From Oopsacas minuta (taxonomy: Eukaryota > Porifera > Hexactinellida > Lyssacinosida > Leucopsacidae): a DNA stretch of 64,000 bases. Under the pieces are notes generated by a model, which was given only the letters and a program-made list of their open reading frames with translations, was not told the DNA's origin and ran no database searches. Below are positions 35,214 through 45,481 of the stretch, in pieces. Positions within the stretch are counted from its first letter, which is position 1; each line of letters starts with the position of its first letter. A program made the position numbers and the translations under genes. The DNA is taken from positions 475,706 through 539,705 of the forward strand of contig JAKMXF010000277.1 of NCBI GenBank assembly GCA_024704765.1, read 5' to 3'.

Positions 35214-35546
35214 ATGGGTAATGACCTTCACCTCAGCCTGTCTGCGGTACACATACGCGACATTAAGTCACAATTATTTCAACAATCCATTATCAGTATG
35301 GCTAATGAATTTGGAAACTTGGCGATTTGTTTATTGCAAAGTGGACAAGTTATATCCGAATGGCAATTACATATCAAGGCTGCAGTTACACCACTACTAG
35401 CTCACAAATGGAGAAAACCAGCTATCAGATTATTGCCTCACAAGGTAGCTAACAGAAGTTTAATTAATGCAATAATACAGTGCAAACAAGTAACAATCAA
35501 TACTGAACGGAACACGCAACAACATATAAACTTAACACTTGCCTAG
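35214..35546 (+). other. Unrecognised 110-codon open frame
   Basis: The frame encodes a polar, helix-compatible peptide with basic motifs (HKWRKPAIRLLPHKVANRS). No domain, splice signals or second copy was identified. It lies in intron 2 on the opposite strand to the host gene. It is probably a remnant of an element I cannot name. Confidence 0.2.
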
Positions 35547-35629
35547 AGTAGTTCGCGCTATAATTACACACTACATTAATCACTACATGTGCAATGAATT
35601 TCCAGTTGCCTTCCCGTTAGTGCAAAGGC

Positions 35630-35653
35630 TACATTACATTACATTACATTACA
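35630..35653. repeat. (ACATT)n microsatellite
   Basis: Four tandem acatt units followed by acac. Confidence 0.9.
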
Positions 35654-36511
35654 CGACGTTTGTATAAAGATGTATTTGCTGCTTACATGTCGTTTAGCGC
35701 ACTATTTGGGTTTGATGTTGAGGGTATTTCGTTTGGTTAAGATATGAAAACCCTGAATGGTTTTCAACGACATTTAAGGGCACTATTTAGATTATTGTTG
35801 AGGCCTACTTACCTATGATGAGTGGATAGGGAGTCTTGGATATAGCTCAGTACACAATTGTCGCTGTATATAAAAGTATCCATCCGATAAAAACCCTAGT
35901 GAGTGCATTAATTATTTTTAGAATGCTTGTCAAATTCTCAATGCAATATGACAAATTACACGTAAATGTAATTAACATTTTTAGAAATTGGTGAACTTGT
36001 AATGGCTAATGATGTAGTGTTTAGTTATTAATTCAATGTATCTGTCCATATTCTAATTGAAAAAATTCGATTGGATGCTCATCAATCGCATTCCAGAGTT
36101 TTAAGGGAAAGGCTGAATAAATTTGTAAACGTGTAAATTCGATCTACATGCTCTAATACCCTATATAACCAATAAAACGAAATCAGAACATTTGGAATTA
36201 GTTTATGAAAAGTTGTGAAAATTTAATTAATCAAATTATAACTGATGCAGAATCGATAGTGGAACTGGTATGCTCTGATAGTGTCCGAATTGGAATCTAC
36301 ACTAAATTAACCGTGACAACGTGTTCACATAGAAGGTGCGGAAAATTCACAAACCAATGCAACTTCCACTCTCAATATGTATATATGTGAACCAATTTTG
36401 ATGTTAATCAGATTGCTTGATCCCCCGCAGATTGATGTACGGATTTCGCGAAAGATTCATCTATAAGGGTATCTGTCTTTTAAAATGACAATAATTTACA
36501 TAAACTAATAC

Positions 36512-36811
36512 CTTGTCAGAAGTGGTCAAGTTGGAATTTCTAGAATAATCTGATGAAATAGGATGAGTCCGCGGTGTAGTAGCTAAGTAACTTTGCTCTG
36601 ATTGTAATGAATTAGTTTGATGACGAGAATTGAGCATGTCAATTTTTGAAATGATAACAGATCGTTCGTCAGTCAAAGCCCCGCTGTGTACAAGATTCCT
36701 TGCGGAAGAAAACTTCTTTATCTCAAATGATTCAGATATAAGAATATCAATATCGTGAACTGATTTAGAAACTAATCTATTAAGTTCAGATAGAGTAAAA
36801 GATTTGTTCAC
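36512..36811 (-). CDS. PRUNE2-like gene, exon 2
   Basis: 300 nt, 100 codons, phase 0 at both ends: acceptor ...tttgatcag|GTG AAC, donor GACAAG|GTATTA. It encodes VNKSFTLSELNRLVSKSVHD and continues as a Ser/Asn-rich linker (SEQSYLATTPRTHPISSDY). The first 20 residues continue the end of exon 1. Joined, ...HVIIQ-VNKSFTLSELNRLV parallels the last strand and helix of the prune DHHA2 domain (pattern [IL]-x-Q-x-N-x-x-[VLF]-[ST]-x-x-x-L). The rest matches the expected low-complexity linker between the prune and BCH parts. A second in-frame acceptor (ttcatag, exon start 36823) would add four residues (VFDQ). The acceptor tract is weak. Confidence 0.6.
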
Positions 36812-36867
36812 CTGATCAAATACCTATGAATATATGAAAGTAACACTTGTCTGGGTAGATATATAAG

Positions 36868-36869
36868 TG

Positions 36870-36902
<33 letters not shown>
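36868..36902. repeat. (TAA)n microsatellite
   Basis: About eleven ataat/taa repeats just upstream of exon 2 on the minus strand. Confidence 0.95.
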
Positions 36903-37164
36903 GAATCAAGATTGGTGTCAAATAATAATTGGAATTGGGGAAAATATATCAAGAAATGAACTCCTATTACAATATTTCAAAAGACTCCTTGTAGTCAGGA
37001 CTATTAGCATCGAATTTGTTGGTTATCGAAACAAGTCGAGAAAAATTCACCAAGATTGGTACAAAATTGTACTAGGGTATGATAAACTTTTTAGAGGGTG
37101 AGCCGCTTCATCGAAGTTCAGAAGTGCAATGCACACTCAGTTTTATGTGCCACTTTTGGATACA

Positions 37165-37842
37165 ATTAGAAGGAGAAGAAGATAGCAGCCAATTCAAACT
37201 ATATTCAATCAATTATTTTACTGAGTTCCCATATAGCTAGAAAAAAATTACTCGAAAGTATGGTGTTAGTGGATCACGAAAATGTCATCAGAATTGAAAT
37301 ATATGGGATGACTTAGCATTAAGGCTTTGCAAATTTCCAAACGTGTTAACTATAATGTGTATTTGACAGGCTTCTCTATATTTTTTTGATATAAGTTTTC
37401 CTCTACATACTATTGAGGATTGGTGGATTATGTGTTTAAAAGTCTCTCGTAAAAATATTTTATTTTGAAACATTAAACGAAGAAGTTAGCTGACTATTCG
37501 ACAAGGACTACTTCAATCACTAATTTAACTCACTTATACTCATCAGATTAAACGAAATTAGTATCAATGGAAAGAGGAGAGTGGGACGTTTCACACAATA
37601 TGTTTTGATATAAATAATCTTACTTTTAGTGACATTTTTTGATAAAATTTTAGGGCCATGACTCCCTTGAATTTACCCATCAAAAAGTCAGAATTCGATT
37701 CTGAAATTCAATATGCACACTTTGGTTATATGGACGTTTATGCAAATTTAATTTCACCAAAATATTAACAACTCGCGGAGCTATCGGAATTCAAATTTTA
37801 AGTCGTGAATGAGAGTGGTAGGGGATAAATCATATTCTATAT
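37165..37842 (+). repeat. Family X, copy A, first part
   Basis: Matches 50860-51333 and 51887-52105 block by block (gatagcagccaattcaaa, cgaaaatgtcatcagaattg, acatactattgag, ggtggattatgtgtttaaaa, aacgaagaagttag, actcatcagatt, agaattcgattctgaaatt). It is interrupted at 37842 by a hAT remnant and continues at 38961. Comparison of copies A and B dates the insertions in each, because each serves as an empty site for the other. Confidence 0.7.
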
Positions 37843-38960
37843 CAGGCTTGTCCAACCTACGGCCCGCGAGAGGATTCTATCCGGCCCGCCAACATGCTCG
37901 GGAACTGTTACCAGTTGGTGCGATATTTAATTGAGTGAAACCTATTTGAGCGAACTCAATCAAGAGAAACCCAATATGACGAAACCAAATTGAATGAAAC
38001 CATTTTCAGAAAACAGTAATCTCAATAACTTAAAAATCCTTAAATAACTTTTTAATATAGTTTTGATCGAGTAATTATCTGTCACATAACTGGGTTTCTC
38101 TCAACTGGACACCTCATATAAATTCCAAATAATAAACCATCTTAAACAATATTAAAATAACTACAAAACAAATATATCAACTCCCGTGATTAAAGCAAAG
38201 AAAAGGAAAATTGATAGTGAATGTCAAGTTTTCAAATTCTCATGGACATTAGATTTTTCGTCGTAGAACACAACGAATACATATTATGCTTGATATGTCA
38301 GGAGAAGATAGCTGTATTCAAAGAGTCTAATATCAAATGACATTACTCTACTAAACATGCAGATACATTTAACACGCTTACAGGTCAGGTGAGAATCGAT
38401 CGGGTGAACCTGTTGAAGGATAGCATCAACAGTCTACAATCTTTCTTCAAAGCCGTTAAATTAAGGTCTGAGACAGCAACAAAGATCAGCTTTCTGATAA
38501 CAGAAGCGATAGCCAAGAGTAGGAAACCATTGTCTGAAGGGGAATTTGTAAAAGACTGCTTAGACATATTTGCATCTGTGGTATGCCCAGATAAGAGGTC
38601 GATAGTAGAGAGCATCAGTCTGTCACATCAAAATGTTGCTAGAAGAGTAGATGATCACTCCTGACAGACACTCATCTATCAGGAATATTACGGATTGCGA
38701 CATCAAGTATACGAGCAGATATTGACTCTTTATGTAAACAAAAACAAAGTCAGATATCCCATTAGATATGTTCTTTATCATTAAAGTTTGCTATAATTTA
38801 ATAAAACATGTAGTGATTTTTCAATTCTGAAATAATCCCTATCAACGCCATCCCCAAATAAATAACATCATGCTACCTTGATATATCCAATGTAGTGCGG
38901 CCTTCAAGTAGTTAAAGAAGCCCTTATTTGGCCGGCGAACAAAAAGGTTGGACAAGCCTG
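37843..38960 (+). mobile_element. Deleted hAT (GTF2IRD2/ZBED-like), 1.1 kb
   Basis: Ends caggcttgtccaacctacgg and ggttggacaagcctg are perfect inverted repeats over 15 bp. Both are flanked by an exact 8-bp duplication ttctatat (37835-37842 and 38961-38968). Copy B of family X shows the uninterrupted target. The interior keeps only the N-terminal part of the transposase, so it is an internally deleted derivative. Subterminal ggcccgc/ggccgg motifs lie at both ends. Confidence 0.9.
38196..38664 (+). pseudogene. N-terminal fragment of GTF2IRD2-like hAT transposase
   Basis: Broken frames give KAKKRKIDSECQ, a zinc-finger-like ILCLICQEKI, and the open segment 38389-38664. The latter includes LQSFFKAVKLRSETATKIS, EAIAKSRKPLSEGEFVKD and VARRVDD. 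This is the typical segment preceding the catalytic domain in GTF2IRD2/FAM200/ZBED5-type hAT proteins. The catalytic and dimerisation parts are absent. Confidence 0.75.
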
Positions 38961-39225
38961 TTCTATATGAAGTAGTGTCAGTTCAAACCAATTTTTCTTT
39001 CCCTAAATCAGCCTGAATTTCAATTATATTTATGCTAATCGAAGGTTGAGATATTGACGTTTCTGACAATATCGATATTTTCGTGAATCACTATAAATTA
39101 TCACAAGCAACGGCCTGCAAAAATCCATAAATTCTCAGATTTTTTGAGTACTAGGAATTCTAACAACTATTGAAGTCATTTCTTATCAGGACCCTTTTAA
39201 AATGAGGTATTAAAAACTACTTTGA
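38961..39225 (+). repeat. Family X, copy A, second part
   Basis: Continues the repeat after the hAT insertion, matching 52120-52370: tccctaaatcagcctgaattt, aatcgaaggttgagatat, acaatatcgat, cggcctgcaaaaa, gataaattctcag-like text. Similarity fades near 39225. Confidence 0.65.
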
Positions 39226-39375
39226 GCATGCTCAGTTGCCACTTTCCGCATAAAAATAGATGCATATGAGCTTGTATGGGAAAGTATTTCACATGATGGC
39301 CTGATGGTATATGTTAAGATAAAAACACAAACATTGTATTTTCTAAAGTAGCTATATTTATTGAACACTCTACAA

Positions 39376-39500
39376 CAGTGGTTCTCAACCTTGGGTCCGG
39401 GGCCCTAAAATGTTTTCGTTATGTTTATTGACAGAGGATCCGCGGACCCCATAAAATGGACTAAAGAGGTCCGCGGGAGAAAAAAGGTTGAGAACCAATG
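39376..39500. mobile_element. 125-bp hAT MITE
   Basis: Ends cagtggttctcaacctt and aaggttgagaaccaatg are inverted repeats with one difference. The exact octamer ctctacaa flanks it at 39368-39375 and 39501-39508. The ends are of the Charlie-like type. Confidence 0.92.
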
Positions 39501-39508
39501 CTCTACAA

Positions 39509-42095
39509 CATGGTGGAGAATGTACCAACTTCTCTTGAAATTCGACCAAACAGGAAAAAGAGAAGAATATCTCAAGGTTCAGAGATTACTACTCTAAATA
39601 TAGAAACAATTACTCTTTTTAATACGATAGAGGAATCTGAGGATTGTGCCTGACAATAAAAAATGGTTTGTTGGTATGTGAATGGATGATTACTATATAC
39701 AAATAACATCATCACTGCACACTGATTTAAGATTTATAGGTAGCAAAACTTGAACCCAAAGTTTTCTGATTGTCCGATCATTATCTTTGTGGATAGTTTA
39801 TTCACTGGTCAGAATTTAATCGTTTAGCAATTTGTAAATTGTTTACATAAGTAATATTAAATTTAGACGTGAACTTTGGGGAAGTTGGGCCTTTACAGTA
39901 TATCCTGTAATATTATTCATGGAATTTGATATAAACTTGGAAGAACTACTTATGCTTAAATTTATATCTCTACAACCAACCTGAAGATGGACCAGTTACA
40001 GATTTAGCAATAACGACGCTCGATCAATATATTTACCAGCTTGTCGAAGATTATAAAATTTGACAACTTGAGAACACGAATTTAGTCTTGATGGCAGGTT
40101 TTGACTGACAAGTGGTAAGATTCGATTCAGTCCATGTCATTAAGGCAATACTTTTTTCTCCCGTTATTTATCTATAGGTAGTGTTTCTTAACAAAAAATG
40201 TTAATCGTGGATGTAAGATTACACAAATGTAGTCGTAATCATCAGGATTGTATCCATTATTAAGCCTACCAACAGTGCTTAGCGCATAAGTCTCTCATTG
40301 TACTTGAACACAGTTCGATGGAAAATATTAGTTTTATCTTCAATCCGAGGTGATGTTCTTGATGACAGGGGAAGAATTTCATACATTTATTTGTAAGGAG
40401 GGTAAATGGTACTGTGACAACTGCGACAGTAAATGCAACCAAAATATACGTTGGACATAATAGTAAATGATATCAATCTTATTCCAGACGCTTTACCTTA
40501 CAGCGAACTGAGGTACCCAACCATTTCTACAACCCCTTTCGCACTTGAAATCTCATCAGTCGCAATTTATGAGAAACAACTAACCTATGGTATATTTCTA
40601 CCTTGAACCTATATCCTAAAGCTGAATCTTGCAGTTCTGGATACTTATTTAATCAGGAGGGTCATCTAACTGAAGAAAATCGTGGTATAATTATTTACAC
40701 AGAAAATGATGTTCTTCAATGGACTGATCATAAAACTACGTTTGTATACTAAGTAATTATGATAAATAATCTTCTATATACATTATATAATCGATCCTAT
40801 TAGTCTATAGTTCTACTTGCTTCGGTTCATACAACTGCAAAGCAGTCTTTGAGGGATTAAACTCTCTTGCGCAATATTAACAACCAATATTTTGTCCATT
40901 ACAGTCTTCTTTATGAATACTATGAGCTGATAACTCTGAGCTGATGACCATGTCAAGGAATACGCTTCAACAGATATCTCAATTAATATATAATTTGACA
41001 AAAGTAGTAATATTTCATAACCTTCTAATTATTACTAGAGCAAAGAATAATCAGCTGTGAAGGATGGGACGAACAAACTAATTACACTACCCTATTGTCC
41101 AACATGCTGGGAATGCATATTTGCGTATGGTTAAGATTAACTAAGCAAATAACTCTTCATGCCCTAGTTGTAAAAACATCCTGATGTTATTGTCATTGAT
41201 GGAATTGCAATGGGAAAAATTAAAGAAATTCCAAAAGTAGGGCCTCTATTGATGATACTCAATTAATGCCTAAAAGATAACTCCATATATTGTAAGATTT
41301 TCCTATAAATGAGCAATGTAATTAACGTGGCACCAAGTATATTATTAGCAAGGTTGCAACCTAATAGTTCAATATTCGGTTCAACCGAAAATATTTGGCG
41401 AATAGTTCATATTTCGTTACCAAGCGAATATCAGTATTCGGTATTCGGTTGGTCCAAACCGAATATTATCAGTTTTCGGGTAAGCAACTATTCGTGAGTA
41501 CTGATACCGATTCGATCGGTTTCAAGCTTCATAAATAGATAATTTATCACACTGTACTACAGCGTAACGTCCACAAATGGGGCCTGTTGAATCGGGGAAC
41601 ATCTGGAAACGGAGTGAAAAATAGAGCGAATTCCTATTCGCATACAAATGAATACTCGGGTAAACGAGGTAACATTATTCAGCCTATCTGGTACCCCCGT
41701 TTGTGGAAGTTTCACTGTAGTTGCAATACAAAATAATGATAAGAATACTGTAAATATTGGTCTGGAATTAATTGAAATTACTCTATTACCATGAAACTTC
41801 TGACTTATCCATGAAATGATACTCCTAAGTGTGGATACTTTGTGATCGCTGCAGGACACTGTAAGATTACTAACATCTTCTGATCATATTCTGGGTTGGA
41901 GAAAGAGTCTGCACTCTTGGTATGACAGAGGGATGTCCAAACATCTCGTATATTTTTGTAATTAGCTTTTTAAACTACTCACTACCCAAGAGACATAGAT
42001 CACCCTGCCAAGTAAAGGCTATTCCGATCTTTTCTCCTGTGATCTGAGTAAATTGACCTATCATACGAGAAAACCGGAGTTTGGCGCCCTAGAGT
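39509..42095. other. Intron 1 stretch, decayed sequence without identified gene
   Basis: No gene is supported. Short remnants that look formerly coding occur, e.g. plus-strand KEGKWYCDNCDSKCN near 40410-40440. No complete domain was recognised. Around 41365-41530 the motifs attcggt/accgaat recur at least six times in both orientations, resembling subterminal repeats of a non-autonomous transposon. Its ends were not found. Part of this stretch may be the upstream portion of family X copy B. Confidence 0.4.
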
Positions 42096-42333
42096 TATAT
42101 GCACTCGAATTCAGATTAGTAGAAGATATGATTCTTATTGTATGAGTACCATCTGCCTCTGATTTAAGAGTGAATAACAATATGCTGGGTGATTTCGAAG
42201 AATTTTATTGATAAGAAAATGCTGAAGATGTGACTTTTATTTCTTCAATGCATCTGAAGCTCAGTTGTGGGTAGAGGACGCAACACTCTATGGTTTATCT
42301 AATGGTAGAAATAGTTCTCGATTTTTGCAATTA
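42096..42333 (+). repeat. Family X, copy B, segment 1
   Basis: Matches copy D (52677-52918): tctgcctctgattta, cttcaatgcatctgaagctcag, and the tatggtttatctaa block. The shared reading frame (FFNASEAQLWVEDATLYGLS) suggests an eroded gene. Cut by the Tigger element at 42333. Confidence 0.65.
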
Positions 42334-44307
42334 CAGTGGAACCCCGCATATCGGGGCAGGCGCGTATCGGGGCACCCCTCTTATCGGGGCAGTAGGATGG
42401 AAATTTGTTATTCTTCAATTAAAATCAACCCCGCGTATCGGGGCGGCATTCGCGTATCGGGGCACCTCGAATAGAGTTTGTTTCCTTATTGAACATATAT
42501 TTGTGCCTGAAAACTTAGTATTTATATACGTACAATGGCGGCTAAGCGTCATCCACTCCCAATAGAGACTCGTGCTGAAGTAATTGAACTCAGCAAGGCA
42601 GGCAAATCCGAGAGGCAAATCGCCTTGCAGGTTGGAAGTAGCAAAGGTCAGGTCGGGAGAATCCTTAGAGATCAGCGTGACAAGATCGAGAATCTCAAGG
42701 ATGTTCAGGGAAACATTCCAAACAACCTCAAAAGGAGAAAGCTTGTGGACATAGCGCCAAAGTACTGCGAAATCGAGAATGCATGCGTCCTTTTTCTTGA
42801 GAGAGCCAAAGAGCATGGAATACCGGTAACAGGTCCAATGCTGCGCACTCTTGCCCTCCGTGAGGCTGAGAACTGCAACATCCAAGGGTTCTCTGCTTCT
42901 GAAGGTTGGCTTGATCGAGTAAAGAGACGTCATGGGATTCATGGAAGGCACCTTAGTGGCGAGGCGGCATCGGCCAACAAAGTAGTGGTGATGAACTGGA
43001 TGGAGCAGATCCCAGAGCTGATAGAAGGATACGACCCGAAAAACATCTTTAATTGCGATGAAACGGGGCTTTACTACAAACAGACTACATCACTTTCTCT
43101 TGTAATGCCCGGTGATGCCTGTCATGGCGGTAAGGCTCAGAAGGAGCGGTTAACTTTACTAATATGCTGCTCTGGATGGGTGAAAAAGTGAAACCACTCA
43201 TCATCGGTAAATCTACCAGGCCAAGGTGCCTTCGTAGTGTCGATCTTGAGAACATGTCAATTTCCTACAAATCACAGAAAAGTTCGTGGATGAACGGAGA
43301 CATCTTTTCCTGGTGGATTAATGAATTTGAAAGCCTAATGTATCAAGCTGGCCGCAAGGTTCTGCTATTTATGGACAACGCAACTGTTCACAACATTGTA
43401 GAACAAATGGAATTCAGGGCTGTGAAGGTTGTGTTCTTCCCCAAGGACACTACTTGCAGCACCCAGCCGTGTGACGCTGGTATCATCCAGACTGTAAAGC
43501 TTCTCTATCGGAAGCAGCTGCATAATTTTATTCTCAGTGCTCTCACTCATGAATGTGGGGAAGTAGACCCGTACAAGGAAATCAATCTAGCAAGAGTGAT
43601 TGTGTGGCTTTTTAGAGCTTGGCGCGACCTCAAACCGGCAACTATCGTGAAGTGCTTCTCCCACTGTGGCTTCTCTAAAGCAGGGGATATAGTAGAGCCA
43701 CAACAGACACCCCTACTGGAAACGGAGGCAGAGACTCTGCTCTCTGCTGAGGAGGAACAGATGGAGATATTCCCCCCCGTCGTGGAGCCAGAAGAATTGT
43801 TTGACAAGGTGGTGACTGAATTGAAAGACCAGCTGGAAGAAGTTTCAATTCAGGCTATTGCACCTACCGAGATTATTACTACAGAGGATGATGTGGCAGA
43901 AATTCCTAACAACAAACAGGTGCTGCAAGCACTTGAGACAATCGAGCTGTACGCTGCTGGACGTGGAGATGATGAAGTGCTGTGAGGTGGCTTCAACCTG
44001 GCATGGTATAGGCAAATTATCGAGGAAAGGGCCCACATGGAGGCGACGCAAACCACCATTGAAGATTTCTTCAAGAAAACTAGTCTTTAGATAGCATAAC
44101 AGTCTCCTAGTGAACTTAGAATGTGTAGTATTCTGCGTAATTATCAGTCATATTTCAGAGTGTGTCATGATGATGTTTGTGTTCTAAATCGGTAATATTT
44201 ACAAGGGTGTACAACTATTTTCCTAGAACCCCGCTTATCGGGGCACTCCCTCGTATCGAGGCACTTTTTGCTTGGCAAAAGGTGCCCCGATACGCGGGGT
44301 TTCACTG
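42334..44307 (+). mobile_element. Tigger/pogo-type transposon, nearly complete
   Basis: Ends cagtggaaccccgcatatcg and the reverse complement gataCGCGGGGTTTCACTG are flanked by TA (42332-42333, 44308-44309). Inside both ends the motif gtatcgggg(c) recurs (about 42363, 42379, 42436, 42453 at left; 44237, 44253, 44284 at right). These are probable CENP-B/HTH-type transposase binding sites. It is 1974 bp long with one plus-strand gene. It inserted into family X copy B. Confidence 0.93.
42535..44089 (+). pseudogene. Tigger/pogo transposase, one frameshift and one late stop
   Basis: The ATG at 42535 opens MAAKRHPLPIETRAEVIEL, an N-terminal Psq/CENP-B-type helix-turn-helix region (KAGKSERQIALQVGSSKGQV). 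A second DNA-binding CENPB domain follows (GFSASEGWLDRVKRRHGI). The DDE core has Asp in FNCDETGLYYK near 43055, Asp in LLFMDNATVH near 43373, and a third in STQPCDAGII near 43470. By my count 32 residues separate the last two. A frameshift near 43165-43190 divides the gene. TGA at 43983-43985 ends the second frame. Translation beyond it stays open to TAG at 44087-44089 and ends QTTIEDFFKK, a PCNA-interacting (PIP) box. The acidic C-terminal region resembles other Tigger proteins. Otherwise full length, about 515 residues. Confidence 0.9.
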
Positions 44308-44432
44308 TAACTGAAACATAAATGTTTTCATTTCATCAATGTCATCACAGGTGCTTACAGCAATAGCTTTGTTGAGTGTAGTCCACTGTTAGTTTGTGGA
44401 TAGTGGTGACACAACCTGTTCATAACTTAGAT
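44308..44432 (+). repeat. Family X, copy B, segment 2
   Basis: Lies between the Tigger and hAT insertions; ctgaaacataaatgttttc, then gtcatcacaggtgcttacagcaatagctttgttgag, as in copies C and D. Confidence 0.7.
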
Positions 44433-44654
44433 CAGTGTTTCTCAAAGTGGGCCGTAGAGCCCCCTAGGGGGGGCGCTGAAGGGTTGTAGGGGGGGCGCTG
44501 TGGGTTATAGAAAGCGAAACAGAGATACGACCTCACGCCAAAAAAGTGGCATCATATGCCTCATTGTTCATTACCAATAGGTGCTAACAAATACTTCAAT
44601 GATCAAAGCCATTTACAGTGGTATTACTCTTGGTGATTATTAACAACAGCTAAT

Positions 44655-44870
44655 CCTTAAAAATGAATGAAGAATTCTTTTGTTACGATGTCTATGGCTT
44701 TCCCAATCGAAATATAATTATCACTGTTCTCCAAGCAAATGTAAACTTCGTAATAGTTAGCAATCTGTTTAATTTGAATGTAAATACATACGTAGAAATC
44801 TAAACCGAAAGGAATTGATAAACTCGATCGAAGAAATGAAGAGTAAAAAGAATAGTAGACAGTATAGTGA
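44655..44870 (+). pseudogene. Start of the ZBED5-like transposase, cut by the nested element
   Basis: Directly before the insertion the plus strand reads KKNSRQYSDY. After removing the nested element, the text resumes at 48077 as IKYGFVKS. The junction gives the RxYxxDYxKYGF motif that precedes the BED finger in ZBED5/SCAND3-type proteins. The actual start codon cannot be placed with confidence; the region before 44820 is eroded. Confidence 0.6.
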
Positions 44871-45207
44871 TTAGGCCGGATCGAGAAAAGTATAAATCGT
44901 CGGTTCAACTTCTACCTAAGGGAAAAGTTGCCTTTACCATTTTCTAGGAAAATCCGAGACTTAAATTTGAAAAATATTTCGATTTGACCCTTGCGGTTTT
45001 ATATTTTTGCTGTGTCACTTTCCCAAACTTGACTTTAAATTGTCCGAATTTTCAAATTCCTTTGACTTAGACCCTTTATATATATTATTTGGTAATACTA
45101 AGTCGCATATTTGCTATTGAATGGTGTATTAATCGAATTTATAGGTCCAAGGATACTCAAGTTATCAAGATTTTTTTGCATATTCTATCATACCCCAATA
45201 TTATTAC
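44871..45207 (+). repeat. 337-bp terminal inverted repeat, left
   Basis: Begins TTAGGCCGGATCGAG and ends near caatattatta at 45207. The reverse complement lies at 47741-48076 with roughly 90% identity by eye. An independent copy of this end starts at 63532. Confidence 0.9.
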
Positions 45208-45481
45208 CCACCCCCCATTTTTTCGATTAGTTGAAAATTCTATATTCTTAGTAAAATTTGTTATATAATCACCAAACTTAATATATTCCTTTATCTAGAT
45301 CCAAATTCATCGATAGGTTACCATAAAGAAATTTTACCAACATTCCTTATCTCTTGTTCTTAACTTAGTTACCATTTATCTAGCATGGAATTTATGGTCA
45401 ATTATAGTATCTATATCAATACTCGATCAAATCATTTATATTATTGAGTGATTATATTCCTAAAATTTATTTACTTTTGAA

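Noticed and set aside
35631-36902. Regularly spaced short repeats considered as a CRISPR array
   Set aside because: They are simple microsatellites without unique spacers, in a eukaryotic sequence.
42415-42951. 178-codon minus-strand frame
   Set aside because: Antisense of the Tigger transposase; no motif of its own.
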